In this document: positions 27,387 through 38,623 of the stretch, piece after piece
How positions within the stretch are numbered: position 1 is the first letter of the stretch
Layout: the number at the start of each line of letters is the position of its first letter
Source of the DNA: Acinetobacter sp. ANC 4173
GTDB taxonomy: Bacteria; Pseudomonadota; Gammaproteobacteria; Pseudomonadales; Moraxellaceae
Reading direction: 5' to 3'
DNA: 64,000 bases
Assembly: GCF_004331255.1 (NCBI RefSeq)
Contig: NZ_SJOF01000001.1
Span: 1 to 64,000, forward strand
Program-made: the position numbers and the translations under genes
Notes under the pieces: model-generated
The model's input: the letters and a program-made list of their open reading frames with translations, nothing else
The model's database searches: none
Told to the model about the DNA's origin: nothing

Positions 27387-28865
27387 TTACTGCCGATAGG
27401 ATAAAGCTTCACTTAAATGTCCAGTTTGAATTTCAGTAGCATTGGCCAAGTCAGCAATAGTTCTGGCCACTCTTAATACTCGATGATAGGCCCGTGCGGA
27501 TAAATTTAAGCGTTGTTGAGCCAATTCAAGCATTTTTTGGGTTTGCTCATTCAAGCCTGCAAATTGTTCCAGTTGTTGTGGATTCAAAGCATGATTTAAA
27601 CAATTTTGTCGTTGAATTTGTTGCTCATAGGCTTGAATCACACGTTGACGCACTTGATCAGAATTTTCAGCTGGGGCATGTGCTTGTAATTCATGTACCG
27701 TAAGTGGTGGTACATCAATATGCAAATCTATGCGATCCAGCAGGGGACCCGAAATTCGATTTTGATAACGTTTGATGGCCTCAGTCGAACATTGACAACG
27801 CTGATCTTGATTAAACGCATAGCCACATGGACAAGGATTCATGGCAGCGATTAACTGAAAATTGGCAGGATAAGTCATTTGACGGGATGCCCGAGAAATC
27901 ACAATCTCTTTCGATTCTAAAGGCTGTCTAAGCACTTCCAAGACTTTGCGATCAAATTCAGGCAGTTCATCTAAAAACAGAACGCCTAAATGGGCTAAGG
28001 TAATTTCTCCTGGTTTAGGGTGTGAACCGCCACCCACCAAGGCAATGGCTGAAGCAGTATGATGTGGTGCACGAAAAGGACGATGTCCAAAATGATGCTG
28101 TGTATTGGCAACAGAATAAATGCTGGCCACTTCTAAATTTTCACTAGAACTGAGTGGCGGAAGAATACTGGGTAAACGTGATGCCAATAAGGTTTTACCT
28201 GTGCCTGGCGGACCACGAAACAGTAAGGAATGACCACCTGCTGCTGCAATTTCTAAAGCCCGCCGCGGACGGAGTTGCCCTTTCACATCAGCCAGATCAA
28301 ATTTATAGCGATGTGAAGTTGAGTCGATAGGCTTTTGTACTGGAGACAACGGTTTGTTTTGGCTTAAGTGTTCACAAACCTCTTTGAGGTGTTTTGCTGC
28401 ATACACCTCAAAATGGGGCAGTTGTGCTGCCTCTAGTGCATTTTGTTTGGGCAAAACCAATTGGTGTTGGGCTTGCTGACACGCGATGGCAATACTCAGC
28501 GTTCCTGTGGTTGGACGTAATTGACCGTCTAGCGCCAATTCCCCAATGAATTCAAGATGATTGATGCTTTGTTCTGGTAGTTGCCCAGACGCAATTAAAA
28601 TGCCCAAGGCAATCGGTAAATCTAGGCGTGAACCATCTTTGGGCAAATCTGCAGGCGCAAGATTAATCGTGAGACGTTTACTGGGAAACTGAAAACCACT
28701 ATTAATAATGGCTGAACGGACCCGATCTTTACTTTCCCGAACAGCTGCTTCTGCTAATCCTACAATGGTAAGTGATGGTAATCCTTGACTTAAATGAACT
28801 TCGACTTCAATCAGTGGGGCGTGCAGACCCAATAGCCCTCGCGTATTTATTTTGGCAAAAGACAT
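27387..28865 (-). CDS. comM: ComM, Mg-chelatase-like AAA+ ATPase (YifB family)
   Basis: A hexameric AAA+ helicase that drives branch migration when incoming DNA recombines during natural transformation. An N-terminal Lon-like ChlI domain (residues ~20-140, APADLPKDGSRLDLPIALGI) is followed by the Mg-chelatase AAA+ core. That has Walker A GPPGTGKT at 218-225, Walker B VLFLDELPEF, and the Cys-rich NPCPCGYAFNQDQRCQC loop. At 492 residues it is intact. In A. baumannii this gene is the usual insertion point of AbaR-type resistance islands; here it is uninterrupted. Confidence 0.96.
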   Translation of the reverse strand: MSFAKINTRGLLGLHAPLIEVEVHLSQGLPSLTIVGLAEAAVRESKDRVRSAIINSGFQFPSKRLTINLAPADLPKDGSRLDLPIALGILIASGQLPEQSINHLEFIGELALDGQLRPTTGTLSIAIACQQAQHQLVLPKQNALEAAQLPHFEVYAAKHLKEVCEHLSQNKPLSPVQKPIDSTSHRYKFDLADVKGQLRPRRALEIAAAGGHSLLFRGPPGTGKTLLASRLPSILPPLSSSENLEVASIYSVANTQHHFGHRPFRAPHHTASAIALVGGGSHPKPGEITLAHLGVLFLDELPEFDRKVLEVLRQPLESKEIVISRASRQMTYPANFQLIAAMNPCPCGYAFNQDQRCQCSTEAIKRYQNRISGPLLDRIDLHIDVPPLTVHELQAHAPAENSDQVRQRVIQAYEQQIQRQNCLNHALNPQQLEQFAGLNEQTQKMLELAQQRLNLSARAYHRVLRVARTIADLANATEIQTGHLSEALSYRQ

Positions 28866-28931
28866 GTTGTTGTTCCATTTTGGTGCGTTATTTTTGATCG
28901 TTATTGGTTTTTTATTGCACTAATAGTGTGC

Positions 28932-29171
28932 TTATTTTTTGTTCTGAATTTTTTGTTCAAGTGCTTCGACTTGGAGGAGTAATTCGGTTAAACGTTGATT
29001 GGCATTATTAAGTGCAGTTTTTTGACGTTCAATTTCGTCACGAGAAACCAAATCCATTTTAGTGACAGCCTCATTTAATAAGGCTCTTAAATTATGTTCC
29101 AAATCAGTTTTCGGTTGTTCTACTTGTTCTAGAATGGCTTGTAATAAAGTTTCAATCATTGTTTTATCCAT
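28932..29171 (-). CDS. ubiK: Ubiquinone biosynthesis accessory factor UbiK
   Basis: A 79-residue UbiK/YqiC (BMFP) protein, which in other gammaproteobacteria helps the ubiquinone biosynthesis complex under aerobic conditions. A helical N-terminal half (MIETLLQAILEQ and NLRALLNEAVTKMDLVSRDE) precedes a C-terminal coiled coil (~45-75), the usual arrangement. A second in-frame ATG is at codon 5, so the start is uncertain by four residues. It reads toward comM with a 66-base gap and probably shares its transcript. It is divergent from glnK. Confidence 0.88.
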   Translation of the reverse strand: MDKTMIETLLQAILEQVEQPKTDLEHNLRALLNEAVTKMDLVSRDEIERQKTALNNANQRLTELLLQVEALEQKIQNKK

Positions 29172-29325
29172 ATTGCTGGAGAAGAGCGGGAGCAGTGTAG
29201 CACTGCTTCGACAGAGACTATAGTGCTATCGCAATAATCCTTGACGCGATCTGGCAAAATAGCCGACTTTCGGCTAAAAATCTCAAATATTAAAGACCTA
29301 AGCTTCGATTAAAAGACAAAAATAA

Positions 29326-29775
<450 letters not shown>

Positions 29776-29833
29776 TTTGGCATAAAGTTTGCTGAGTATC
29801 GAGTAACTCGCAAAATTAGGTTGGGGGACACGA

Positions 29834-31237
29834 ATGAAAAAAATGCTACTCGCGCTGAGTCTATCAGGCGCACTTTTAGGCGGTTCTGTTGCTTGGGCTG
29901 AAGAAGTAACAGCATCTGCTCCATCAGAAGAAGTCACAACAACAGTGGAAACGACTGCAGCGGCATCGCCAGATGTACAAGCAGTTGCGACACCTGCTCC
30001 AGCTGAAGAAGCTACAGCTCCTGCGGCTAAAGAACCCGCCCTCGATACGGGTGATACGGCTTGGATTTTAGTTTCTACCGCATTGGTCTTGTTAATGACT
30101 ATTCCAGGTTTGGCCCTTTTCTACGGTGGTATGGTTCGTAAGAAAAACGTCTTAAGCACCATGGCACACAGTTTTGTTGCTGCGGCCGTTGTGAGCCTTG
30201 CATGGGTAATTGTGGGTTATACACTTGCATTTACTGAAGGAAATGCCTTTATTGGTGGTTTTGATAAAATCATGCTGTCAGGAATTACCACAACAGCATT
30301 AACAGGCACAATTCCTGAAATTCTCTTTGTTATTTTCCAAATGACTTTTGCCATTATTACCGTTGCTATTATCAGTGGTTCAATTGCAGAACGGATGAAA
30401 TTTGGAGCGTTCGTCGCATTTATCGCGATCTGGGTGGTTGTGGTGTATGCGCCAATTACCCACTGGGTCTGGGGTGGCGGTTGGTTATTTAACGATGGCG
30501 CACTTGATTTTGCAGGCGGTACAGTCGTACATATTAACTCAGGTGTCGCGGGTCTAGTGGCTGCATATATGTTAGGGAAACGTATGGGGCTAGGTCGTGA
30601 ATCTATGGCACCGCATAACCTGACATTAACAGTGATTGGTGCAAGCCTTGTCTGGGTTGGCTGGTTTGGTTTTAACGGTGGTTCAGCATTGGGTGCAAAT
30701 GGTTCCGCAGGTTATGCACTGGTCACCACACAAGTTGCAGCAGCAGCAGCGGCAATCGCATGGTTAATTACTGAAAAAGTGGTACGCGGTAAGGCCTCTG
30801 TATTGGGTGGTGCATCTGGTGCGGTAGCAGGTCTGGTCGTGATTACTCCTGCGGCAGGTTTCGTGACCGTTGGTGGTGCCTTAGCGATGGGTCTGATTGG
30901 TGGTGTGGTTTGCTTCTGGGGGATCACAGGTCTGAAACGTGCCCTTAAAGCAGATGACTCATTAGATGCTTTCGGCTTACACGGTGTTGGCGGTATTGTG
31001 GGAGCGATTCTCACAGCAGTCTTCGCCAGTGAATTCATCATGGGGGATAAAGCACCCGCAAATATGATGAGCCAATTGTGGGTTCAAATTGAAGGTGTAC
31101 TTGCGACCATCGCTTACTCTGCAGTGTTAACTTTTGTGATCTTAAAAGTGATTGATGTGGTGATTGGTATTCGTGTAGAAGCTGATGATGAGCGCATGGG
31201 TCTCGACTTAAGTCAACATGGCGAACGCATTGAATAA
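29834..31237 (+). CDS. amtB: Ammonium transporter AmtB
   Basis: A trimeric channel-type ammonium importer of the inner membrane. A signal peptide (residues 1-22, ending SVAWA) is followed by an unusual ~48-residue Ala/Pro/Glu/Thr-rich periplasmic linker before the first core helix. The twin-His pore residues are H233 (GGTVVHINSGVAG) and H383 (GLHGVGG). The C-terminal tail VEADDERMGLDLSQHGE is the GlnK-binding segment. GGGGGA lies just before the ATG. It is co-transcribed with glnK and followed by a strong terminator. Confidence 0.95.
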   Translation: MKKMLLALSLSGALLGGSVAWAEEVTASAPSEEVTTTVETTAAASPDVQAVATPAPAEEATAPAAKEPALDTGDTAWILVSTALVLLMTIPGLALFYGGMVRKKNVLSTMAHSFVAAAVVSLAWVIVGYTLAFTEGNAFIGGFDKIMLSGITTTALTGTIPEILFVIFQMTFAIITVAIISGSIAERMKFGAFVAFIAIWVVVVYAPITHWVWGGGWLFNDGALDFAGGTVVHINSGVAGLVAAYMLGKRMGLGRESMAPHNLTLTVIGASLVWVGWFGFNGGSALGANGSAGYALVTTQVAAAAAAIAWLITEKVVRGKASVLGGASGAVAGLVVITPAAGFVTVGGALAMGLIGGVVCFWGITGLKRALKADDSLDAFGLHGVGGIVGAILTAVFASEFIMGDKAPANMMSQLWVQIEGVLATIAYSAVLTFVILKVIDVVIGIRVEADDERMGLDLSQHGERIE

Positions 31238-31267
31238 TTTTTTCGCGATATAATCAATATATTGTGT

Positions 31268-31296
31268 AAAACAGCCCGAAAGGGCTGTTTTTTTTC
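31268..31296 (+). terminator. Intrinsic terminator after amtB
   Basis: AAAACAGCCC, a GAAA tetraloop and GGGCTGTTTTTTTT form a strong intrinsic terminator 30 bases after the amtB stop. Confidence 0.94.
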
Positions 31297-31377
31297 CATA
31301 TCTAGCGTAATGCTCTACAAAAACCATAATTTTTGCTACACTCAGAATTCAAAAATGTTTTGTTTAATTCGACCGTC

Positions 31378-31839
31378 ATGCATTGTCCTTTTTGCAACGC
31401 CGCAGACAGTAAAGTCATCGACTCGCGCTTAGCCGCTGAAGGCTGTCAAATCAGACGTCGCCGTGAATGTATTAGTTGCGGTGAGCGTTTTACTACATTT
31501 GAAAGTTATGAAGTGGTCATGCCACGTGTGATTAAATCAGACGGCAAAAATGAGCCTTTTGATGAAGCCAAGTTACGCCGCTCGTTAATGCATGCATTAC
31601 AAAAGCGTCCAGTTACACAAGAACAAATTGAAGCTGTGTTGAGCGATATTCAGCTACATATTCGCCGTTTAGGAGAACGTGATGTCAAGTCGCGCACTAT
31701 CGGGGAAATTGTTATGCAAGCTTTATTTGCCTTGGATCATGTGGCTTATGTGCGTTTTGCTTCGGTCTATCAGGACTTTCAGGATGTGGAAGCTTTTCGT
31801 CGTCAAATTGAACAAATGCAACAACGTGAACATGAATGA
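31378..31839 (+). CDS. nrdR: Transcriptional repressor NrdR
   Basis: The zinc-ribbon/ATP-cone repressor of ribonucleotide reductase genes. Four Cys at 3, 6, 31 and 34 (CPFC...CISC) bind zinc; [17 protein letters not shown] is the DNA-binding signature, and the ATP-cone (residues ~49-139) senses dATP/ATP. The ATG at 31378 starts MHCPFCN, the family N-terminus, so the 15 upstream in-frame codons are dropped. It overlaps ribD by four bases (ATGA), a conserved nrdR-ribD arrangement. Confidence 0.95.
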   Translation: MHCPFCNAADSKVIDSRLAAEGCQIRRRRECISCGERFTTFESYEVVMPRVIKSDGKNEPFDEAKLRRSLMHALQKRPVTQEQIEAVLSDIQLHIRRLGERDVKSRTIGEIVMQALFALDHVAYVRFASVYQDFQDVEAFRRQIEQMQQREHE

Positions 31840-32933
31840 GTGTGCCCATGTCTGAGTTAAACCAAGACCAAGTTTGGATGCAGCGCGCTATTCGCTTAGC
31901 ACAGCAGGGGCAATACTCCACCAAACCTAATCCGAATGTTGGTTGCGTGATTGTCAAAGATGGACAATTGGTCGGTGAAGGTTTTCATCCACGTGCAGGA
32001 CAACCTCATGCGGAAGTGTTTGCCATTCGCCAAGCCGGTGATCAAGCACGTGGTGCAACAGCTTATGTCACCTTGGAACCTTGTGCGCATTATGGCCGTA
32101 CTCCGCCTTGTGCCAAAGGTTTGGTCGAAGCAGGCATTGCGCAAGTGGTGGTGGCTTGTTCTGATCCTAATCCGTTGGTGGCAGGGAAAGGTATTCATAT
32201 TCTTCAAGAAGCGGGCATTCAGGTCACCACAGGAGTCTGTGAGGCAGAAGCTGCGGTGTTGAATCGCGGCTTTCTCAAGGCGATGGCGACTGGCTTACCT
32301 TATGTGCGTTTAAAAGTTGCATCGAGTTTGGATGGTCGAACCGCGATGGCATCTGGTGAGTCGAAATGGATTACTGGACCTGAAGCACGACGTGATGTTC
32401 AGCATTGGCGCGCTATTTCAGGGGCCGTGATTACAGGCATTGATACAGTTCTGGCAGATGACTGTTTATTGAATGTGCGTCACTTGCCAGACCTTGAAGA
32501 CATCAGTACGGTGGTGCAACCCAAACGCGTTATTTTAGATCGACAAGGTCGCTTACCTTTAGACACCCAAATTTTACAACAGCCCGATACGGTCATGGTG
32601 ATGGGACCATTCCGTCCTGAACTGGCGCAGTTGGGCGTGATACAGTTAGAAATTCAATCTTTAGAAAGTTTGTTAAGAACGCTAAAAGATTTTCAAATTT
32701 ACGATGTGTTGGTCGAAGCGGGTGCAACCTTATCCAGTGCTTTTCTTAAGCAGGCATTGGTCGATGAACTGATTAGTTATGTTGCACCCACCTTATTAGG
32801 TCAATCTGCACGTGCGATGTTTAATGCGGAATTTACGCATTTGGCAGAGCAACTTCGATTTAAGCTCATCGATGTTTCCCAAGTGGGAAATGATGTGCGC
32901 TTAAGGCTAACACCCATTCAAGAGTCTATATGA
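31836..32933 (+). CDS. ribD: Riboflavin biosynthesis deaminase/reductase
   Basis: Bifunctional enzyme for the second and third steps of riboflavin synthesis. The N-terminal deaminase domain (residues ~10-150) has zinc motifs HAEVFAI and [14 protein letters not shown]. The C-terminal reductase domain (~155-360) starts [16 protein letters not shown]. Translation probably starts at the ATG overlapping the nrdR stop; a second ATG four codons later is possible. It overlaps the downstream methyltransferase gene by four bases, so nrdR, ribD and the methyltransferase look translationally coupled. Confidence 0.95.
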   Translation: MSVPMSELNQDQVWMQRAIRLAQQGQYSTKPNPNVGCVIVKDGQLVGEGFHPRAGQPHAEVFAIRQAGDQARGATAYVTLEPCAHYGRTPPCAKGLVEAGIAQVVVACSDPNPLVAGKGIHILQEAGIQVTTGVCEAEAAVLNRGFLKAMATGLPYVRLKVASSLDGRTAMASGESKWITGPEARRDVQHWRAISGAVITGIDTVLADDCLLNVRHLPDLEDISTVVQPKRVILDRQGRLPLDTQILQQPDTVMVMGPFRPELAQLGVIQLEIQSLESLLRTLKDFQIYDVLVEAGATLSSAFLKQALVDELISYVAPTLLGQSARAMFNAEFTHLAEQLRFKLIDVSQVGNDVRLRLTPIQESI

Positions 32934-34219
32934 ATCAAGAGTCTACGGTTTATCATAAACGACGTCACGCGGCACGGACCACAGACGAATACTTATTTCA
33001 TCAATTGGTTCCTTATTTAGGAAACAAGCGTCGTTTATTACATCTGATTTTAGAGGCACTTGAGCACACGGGAACCTTGAATGCCAAAGGTCGTTCGCCT
33101 ATTTTTGCTGATTTTTTTGCGGGTAGTGGTGTGGTCTCTCGTTTGGCGCGCCAGAATGGTTACCGTGTCATTGCCAATGACTGGGAACCCTATAGCCATG
33201 CCTTAAACCATGCCATTCTGGCATGTACGGATGCACCTGCATTTAAAGAGTTGGGCGGCTATCAAAAGGCGATTGATTATTTAAATCGCTTGCCAGAGGT
33301 GAAGGGTTGGGTCACACATAACCTGTGCCCACGTAATGATGAAATTTACGATCCCGCCCGTGACCGATTGTTCTTTAAACGTCGCAATGGCATGCGGATA
33401 GATGCGATTCGTCAGCAAATTGCCACTTGGCAAGCACAAGGTGCGATTGATGATGTGGAAATGAGTGCTTTGTTGGCGCCGTTGTTGTATTCAGCCAGTT
33501 TTGTCAGCAATACCAGTGGTGTCTTCAAAAGTTTTCATCATGGTTGGGGCGGTAAAACCCAAACTGCCTTGGAGCGTATTGAATCTTTGCTTTGGCTGAC
33601 CCCAAGCCGTTTTTGTGAAATCGGTGATCCAAAACGCCCTGCCGCAGAAATGTGGTGTGTTGATGCGCAGCATTTAGCCAATCAGATGAGTGGTTTTGAA
33701 GTGGATGTGGCGTATTTAGATCCGCCGTATAACCAACATGCTTATAGCAGTAACTATCATGTGTTGAATGCACTGACCTTATGGGATCAGGTGGATTTGC
33801 CAAGCCCAGACACCAAAGGCTTTAAGAGTGGAATTGACCGCGCGTGGCGTAAAGAGCGCCCAAGTCCTTACAATTCCTCTAAGTATGCCAAGGAAGCTTA
33901 TGAAAAATTACTGTCGACCATCAATGCACGTTATATTCTGACCAGTTATTCGACCGATGGTAATATTGAAGCGGCCGATTTGCTTAAAGCCAATCTTGAG
34001 CGTGGACGTGTAATGTTGTTAACCCAAGATGTCCCGCGTTATCGCGTCAGTAAGCAACGTCAGTCGGAACGCGCACGTGTGTTGGAATTTATTGTGATTA
34101 CCGATACCCATGCCAAATCTGGTCCGCCACTACGTCAGTTACTCGGTCAACTGTATCATTTCGCAGAATTGGGTGGAGTCGATACCTCAGGTGTAAGTAC
34201 CCAGTTAGCATTGTGGTAA
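32930..34219 (+). CDS. D12-class adenine-N6 DNA methyltransferase (orphan)
   Basis: A 429-residue methyltransferase of the D12 (Dam-like) class. PYLGNKR at 28-34 and DFFAGSGVVSR at 61-71 form the SAM-binding motifs, and DPPYNQHAY at 264-272 is the catalytic DPPY motif for adenine N6. The long segment between motifs would hold target recognition. No restriction enzyme gene is adjacent, so it is an orphan. Its start overlaps the ribD stop (ATGA) and ribE follows at once, so it is embedded in the riboflavin operon. An orphan adenine methyltransferase named AamA has been studied in A. baumannii; this may be its orthologue, from memory and unverified. Confidence 0.85.
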   Translation: MNQESTVYHKRRHAARTTDEYLFHQLVPYLGNKRRLLHLILEALEHTGTLNAKGRSPIFADFFAGSGVVSRLARQNGYRVIANDWEPYSHALNHAILACTDAPAFKELGGYQKAIDYLNRLPEVKGWVTHNLCPRNDEIYDPARDRLFFKRRNGMRIDAIRQQIATWQAQGAIDDVEMSALLAPLLYSASFVSNTSGVFKSFHHGWGGKTQTALERIESLLWLTPSRFCEIGDPKRPAAEMWCVDAQHLANQMSGFEVDVAYLDPPYNQHAYSSNYHVLNALTLWDQVDLPSPDTKGFKSGIDRAWRKERPSPYNSSKYAKEAYEKLLSTINARYILTSYSTDGNIEAADLLKANLERGRVMLLTQDVPRYRVSKQRQSERARVLEFIVITDTHAKSGPPLRQLLGQLYHFAELGGVDTSGVSTQLALW

Positions 34220-34245
34220 GTCCAAATTCAGGAAGAGAAAAGATT

Positions 34246-34905
34246 ATGTTTACAGGAATTATTGAAAGCCTTGGTCGAGTAGAAAGCCTGCAAAGCGTGG
34301 GTGGTGATGTACGTTTACGTATTCAAACGAATTTGGACATGTCAGATGTACATTTAGGTGATTCGATTGCCACCAATGGGATCTGCTTAACGGTGATTGA
34401 ATGGGGCGATACGTGGTACGCAGCCGATGTGTCACGTGAAAGTTTGAATCGAACGACCTTGGGTCACTGGAAAGTTGGTCAACCCGTCAATGTAGAAAAA
34501 GCCATGTTGCCGACCACACGGTTTGGTGGGCATATTGTCAGTGGTCATGTGGATGCCGTGGGTGAGATTACCTTAGTGCGTGAAGATGCTCGTTCACTCT
34601 ATTTTGAAGTCACTGCGCCTGTAGAAATTGCCAAATATTTGGCAGAGAAAGGGTCGGTTACTGTGGATGGCATTAGTCTGACCATCAACCATTTACGCGG
34701 CAATATCATCAGCCTGAATTTAATTCCACATACGGCAGAACGTACCAATATTGGGACGTGGAAAACGGGTTCGAAAGTGAATTTGGAAGTCGATGTCTTG
34801 GCGCGTTATATCGAACGTTTATTGTTGGGCGATAAAGCCGCAGAGACCCAAGCACAGTCCAAAATCAGTATGGATTTCTTGGCGGCAAATGGCTTTTTAA
34901 AATAA
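34246..34905 (+). CDS. ribE: Riboflavin synthase, alpha chain
   Basis: Catalyses dismutation of two lumazines to riboflavin, the last step of the pathway (called ribC or ribE in different species). Two tandem lumazine-binding domains are clear. The first starts MFTGIIESLGRVESL and contains GDSIATNGICLTV. The second repeats as KGSVTVDGISLTI around residue 145. The start is ATG 34246 after AGGAAGAG; upstream in-frame codons overlap the methyltransferase. It follows that gene by 26 bases and ends the operon at a hairpin. Confidence 0.95.
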   Translation: MFTGIIESLGRVESLQSVGGDVRLRIQTNLDMSDVHLGDSIATNGICLTVIEWGDTWYAADVSRESLNRTTLGHWKVGQPVNVEKAMLPTTRFGGHIVSGHVDAVGEITLVREDARSLYFEVTAPVEIAKYLAEKGSVTVDGISLTINHLRGNIISLNLIPHTAERTNIGTWKTGSKVNLEVDVLARYIERLLLGDKAAETQAQSKISMDFLAANGFLK

Positions 34906-34922
34906 AAAGTATATATCGGATG

Positions 34923-34953
34923 CGAAAACAGCCTAAACTACAGGGCTGTTTTC
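34923..34953 (+). terminator. Terminator of the nrdR-rib operon
   Basis: GAAAACAGCC (34923-34932) pairs with GGCTGTTTTC (34944-34953). The T-run is short but within the arm. It lies 18 bases after ribE. Confidence 0.7.
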
Positions 34954-35013
34954 ATTTCTATTCGAGTGAAATAAAGCACGTGATACTTAAATTGATTAGT
35001 GTAGATTTATGTA

Positions 35014-35562
35014 ATGCTTGATTTTTTTCTAAATATAGAACAAATGTTGCCGCTTCTATTGTCGCAGTATGGAGTCTGGATTTACGCCATTTTGTTTCTG
35101 ATTATTTTTGCAGAAACGGGCTTTGTTTTTATGTTTTTTCTGCCTGGCGATAGTTTATTGATTGCTGTAGGTGCTTTGTGCTCATCCTCTGCCATTATTC
35201 AGCTGCATAGCATGGGAACATTACTCATGATTGCTGCGATATTGGGCTATGCCGTGAATTATTACACTGGAAAAAAGCTAGGCTTTAAGTATTTGCATCG
35301 TCATTCACGTTGGATAAAGCCAGAATATCTGAGCAAGACCAACCATTATTTTGTTAAACATGGTGGTAAGACCATTATTCTGGCGCGGTTTATTCCCTTT
35401 GTACGTTCATTTGCCCCTTTTGCTGCGGGTGCAGGGGGGATGAAATTTTCTAGTTTTATGTGGTACAACACCATTGGAAGTTTAATCTGGATTGGCGTTT
35501 TACTGAGTATTGGTTATGGCGCGGGCAATATCTTTTTTGCAACCCTTGAGTTTATCGAGTGA
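35014..35562 (+). CDS. DedA family membrane protein
   Basis: A 182-residue inner-membrane protein with the VTT/DedA domain, a family linked to lipid-carrier (undecaprenyl phosphate or phospholipid) scrambling and membrane homeostasis. The re-entrant loops with conserved residues are visible as FAETGFVFMFFLPGDSLLIA near residue 30 and ILARFIPFVRSFAPFAAGAGG near 120, with the essential Glu and Arg. The ribosome site is weak. It is transcribed alone, with a convergent small gene downstream. Confidence 0.9.
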   Translation: MLDFFLNIEQMLPLLLSQYGVWIYAILFLIIFAETGFVFMFFLPGDSLLIAVGALCSSSAIIQLHSMGTLLMIAAILGYAVNYYTGKKLGFKYLHRHSRWIKPEYLSKTNHYFVKHGGKTIILARFIPFVRSFAPFAAGAGGMKFSSFMWYNTIGSLIWIGVLLSIGYGAGNIFFATLEFIE

Positions 35563-35608
35563 CCTGCTCAAACAAGCCACTCAACTTTACGGGGCGAATA
35601 TTTAAAGG

Positions 35609-35827
35609 TTAATGCTTAATAATGGTCACGACAGGTTCATCATGCCAAGTTGCACTAAATCCTTGTGGGGAGAGGCTAAAAAGTCCTTTTTCCGACTCGC
35701 GCGAGAGAAACACTGAAAGTGATTGAAAATCGGCGCGGCTAATCAGTAGTTTTTGAGCAGAAACAATCCATTGTTCGCCTGAATCGAGAGCAGCAATGCG
35801 GTGAGAAACGTGGTTCAGTAGGTCCAT
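35609..35827 (-). CDS. Hypothetical protein, 72 residues
   Basis: A short soluble protein starting MDLLNHVSHRIAALDSGEQW; no family recognised and no signal or membrane helix. It looks genuine: AGGAAG lies 6 bases before the ATG, codon use is normal, and the upstream region holds a TTGACG -35 box plus several dyads (35864-35934). It is convergent with dedA and follows the pepA-holC cluster on the same strand, but its own promoter suggests separate control. Confidence 0.65.
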   Translation of the reverse strand: MDLLNHVSHRIAALDSGEQWIVSAQKLLISRADFQSLSVFLSRESEKGLFSLSPQGFSATWHDEPVVTIIKH

Positions 35828-35863
35828 TTTTTCTTCCTAATTTATTGATATGTCAATTTTTGG

Positions 35864-35934
35864 CGTCAACACTTTAAAGCGTTTATTTTAAAGTGATGAC
35901 CATATTGTGACATTTATGTGTCATTTTCATGACA
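35864..35934 (-). promoter_or_regulatory. Dyad-rich control region of the 72-residue gene
   Basis: Reading on the minus strand, TTGACG (35869-35864) is a good -35 box about 40 bases before the ATG. Directly upstream is an 8-8-8 dyad ACTTTAAA...TTTAAAGT (35871-35894). Further up, the pentamer TGACA/TGTCA occurs three times in alternating orientation at exactly 11-base steps (35908, 35919, 35930), with the last two also forming a 7-bp hairpin (35918-35935). Spacing by one helical turn suggests a protein operator; the binding protein is unknown. Confidence 0.45.
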
Positions 35935-35957
35935 CCCATCAAATTGAAGTAGAAAAA

Positions 35958-36593
35958 TTAAACGGTTGGTTTTACATCAGAAAAATTAGAATTATGTAAT
36001 ATGTATTCAATTTCTTCTTGCGCTGCGGTACGTAATTTATTACGGAATTTACTCACGGCTTGTTCAATATGAGCTTCGGCTTCGAGTTCTAAGCGTAAGC
36101 GTACGGTTTCTAATTCAGACATAATGTGTTGATCTGAAACATGCACCATGCCTGGGGCAAAGTTTAGATTTTGGTGACTATCATTGACGTGATAGCGTTC
36201 GGTATAGCGTAGCGTTTCTTGTTCAATATGCTGGCGCAAGTTGTCTAAAGTATGGGTTTGTTCAGCATATTGGCGTTGTTCATCCGCAAACAGTTGTTGC
36301 GCATATTGTTCAGTGGCCGCACGCTTATTGGCCAAGGACAGTTCTAAAGCCAATTGACGACGAACTCGGGCTTCTTCAATCAGACGTGCTTTTAGATCGG
36401 CATAGGCTTGTTCAACAGTTTGCTGGGCTTGCTGTTGGGCTTTCTGATCTGCTGCGAGCCAGAGCTGTGTTTGTGTCTCGGGCTGTAATAAATCACAAAT
36501 ATGATTCAGATCATCCATAAATGTCTGACGTACAGCTTCAGGCGCTTCTAACCAGCGCTGTTTAAAATCTGGACCGACATTTAATGCCACCAT
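35958..36593 (-). CDS. Coiled-coil hypothetical protein downstream of holC
   Basis: A 211-residue, highly charged, mostly helical protein. Residues ~45-120 are Ala/Gln/Glu/Arg-rich with heptad-like spacing (long coiled coil), followed by a loop with NLNFAPGMVHVSDQH and another helix ending AAQEEIEYILHN. I recognise no family. The ATG at 36593 follows AGGGAG and replaces an in-frame start inside holC. It is the last gene of the pepA-holC transcript, 23 bases after holC, so a role near these is possible but unproven. Confidence 0.75.
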   Translation of the reverse strand: MVALNVGPDFKQRWLEAPEAVRQTFMDDLNHICDLLQPETQTQLWLAADQKAQQQAQQTVEQAYADLKARLIEEARVRRQLALELSLANKRAATEQYAQQLFADEQRQYAEQTHTLDNLRQHIEQETLRYTERYHVNDSHQNLNFAPGMVHVSDQHIMSELETVRLRLELEAEAHIEQAVSKFRNKLRTAAQEEIEYILHNSNFSDVKPTV

Positions 36594-36615
36594 ATTTCTC
36601 CCTAAGGTTGAACAG

Positions 36616-38473
<1,858 letters not shown>

Positions 38474-38623
38474 TCACGCCTTTGAGGGTTTTAAGTCATT
38501 CAGCCATTGAAACATTTTTATGGTTCGAGTTTCAATGCAGAAGCAGGGGAATAGGTTTTATATTTTTAACATTCGGGTAAACTAACGGTAGTTTTTACTC
38601 TTTTTGAAATTGGAAGAATCAAT

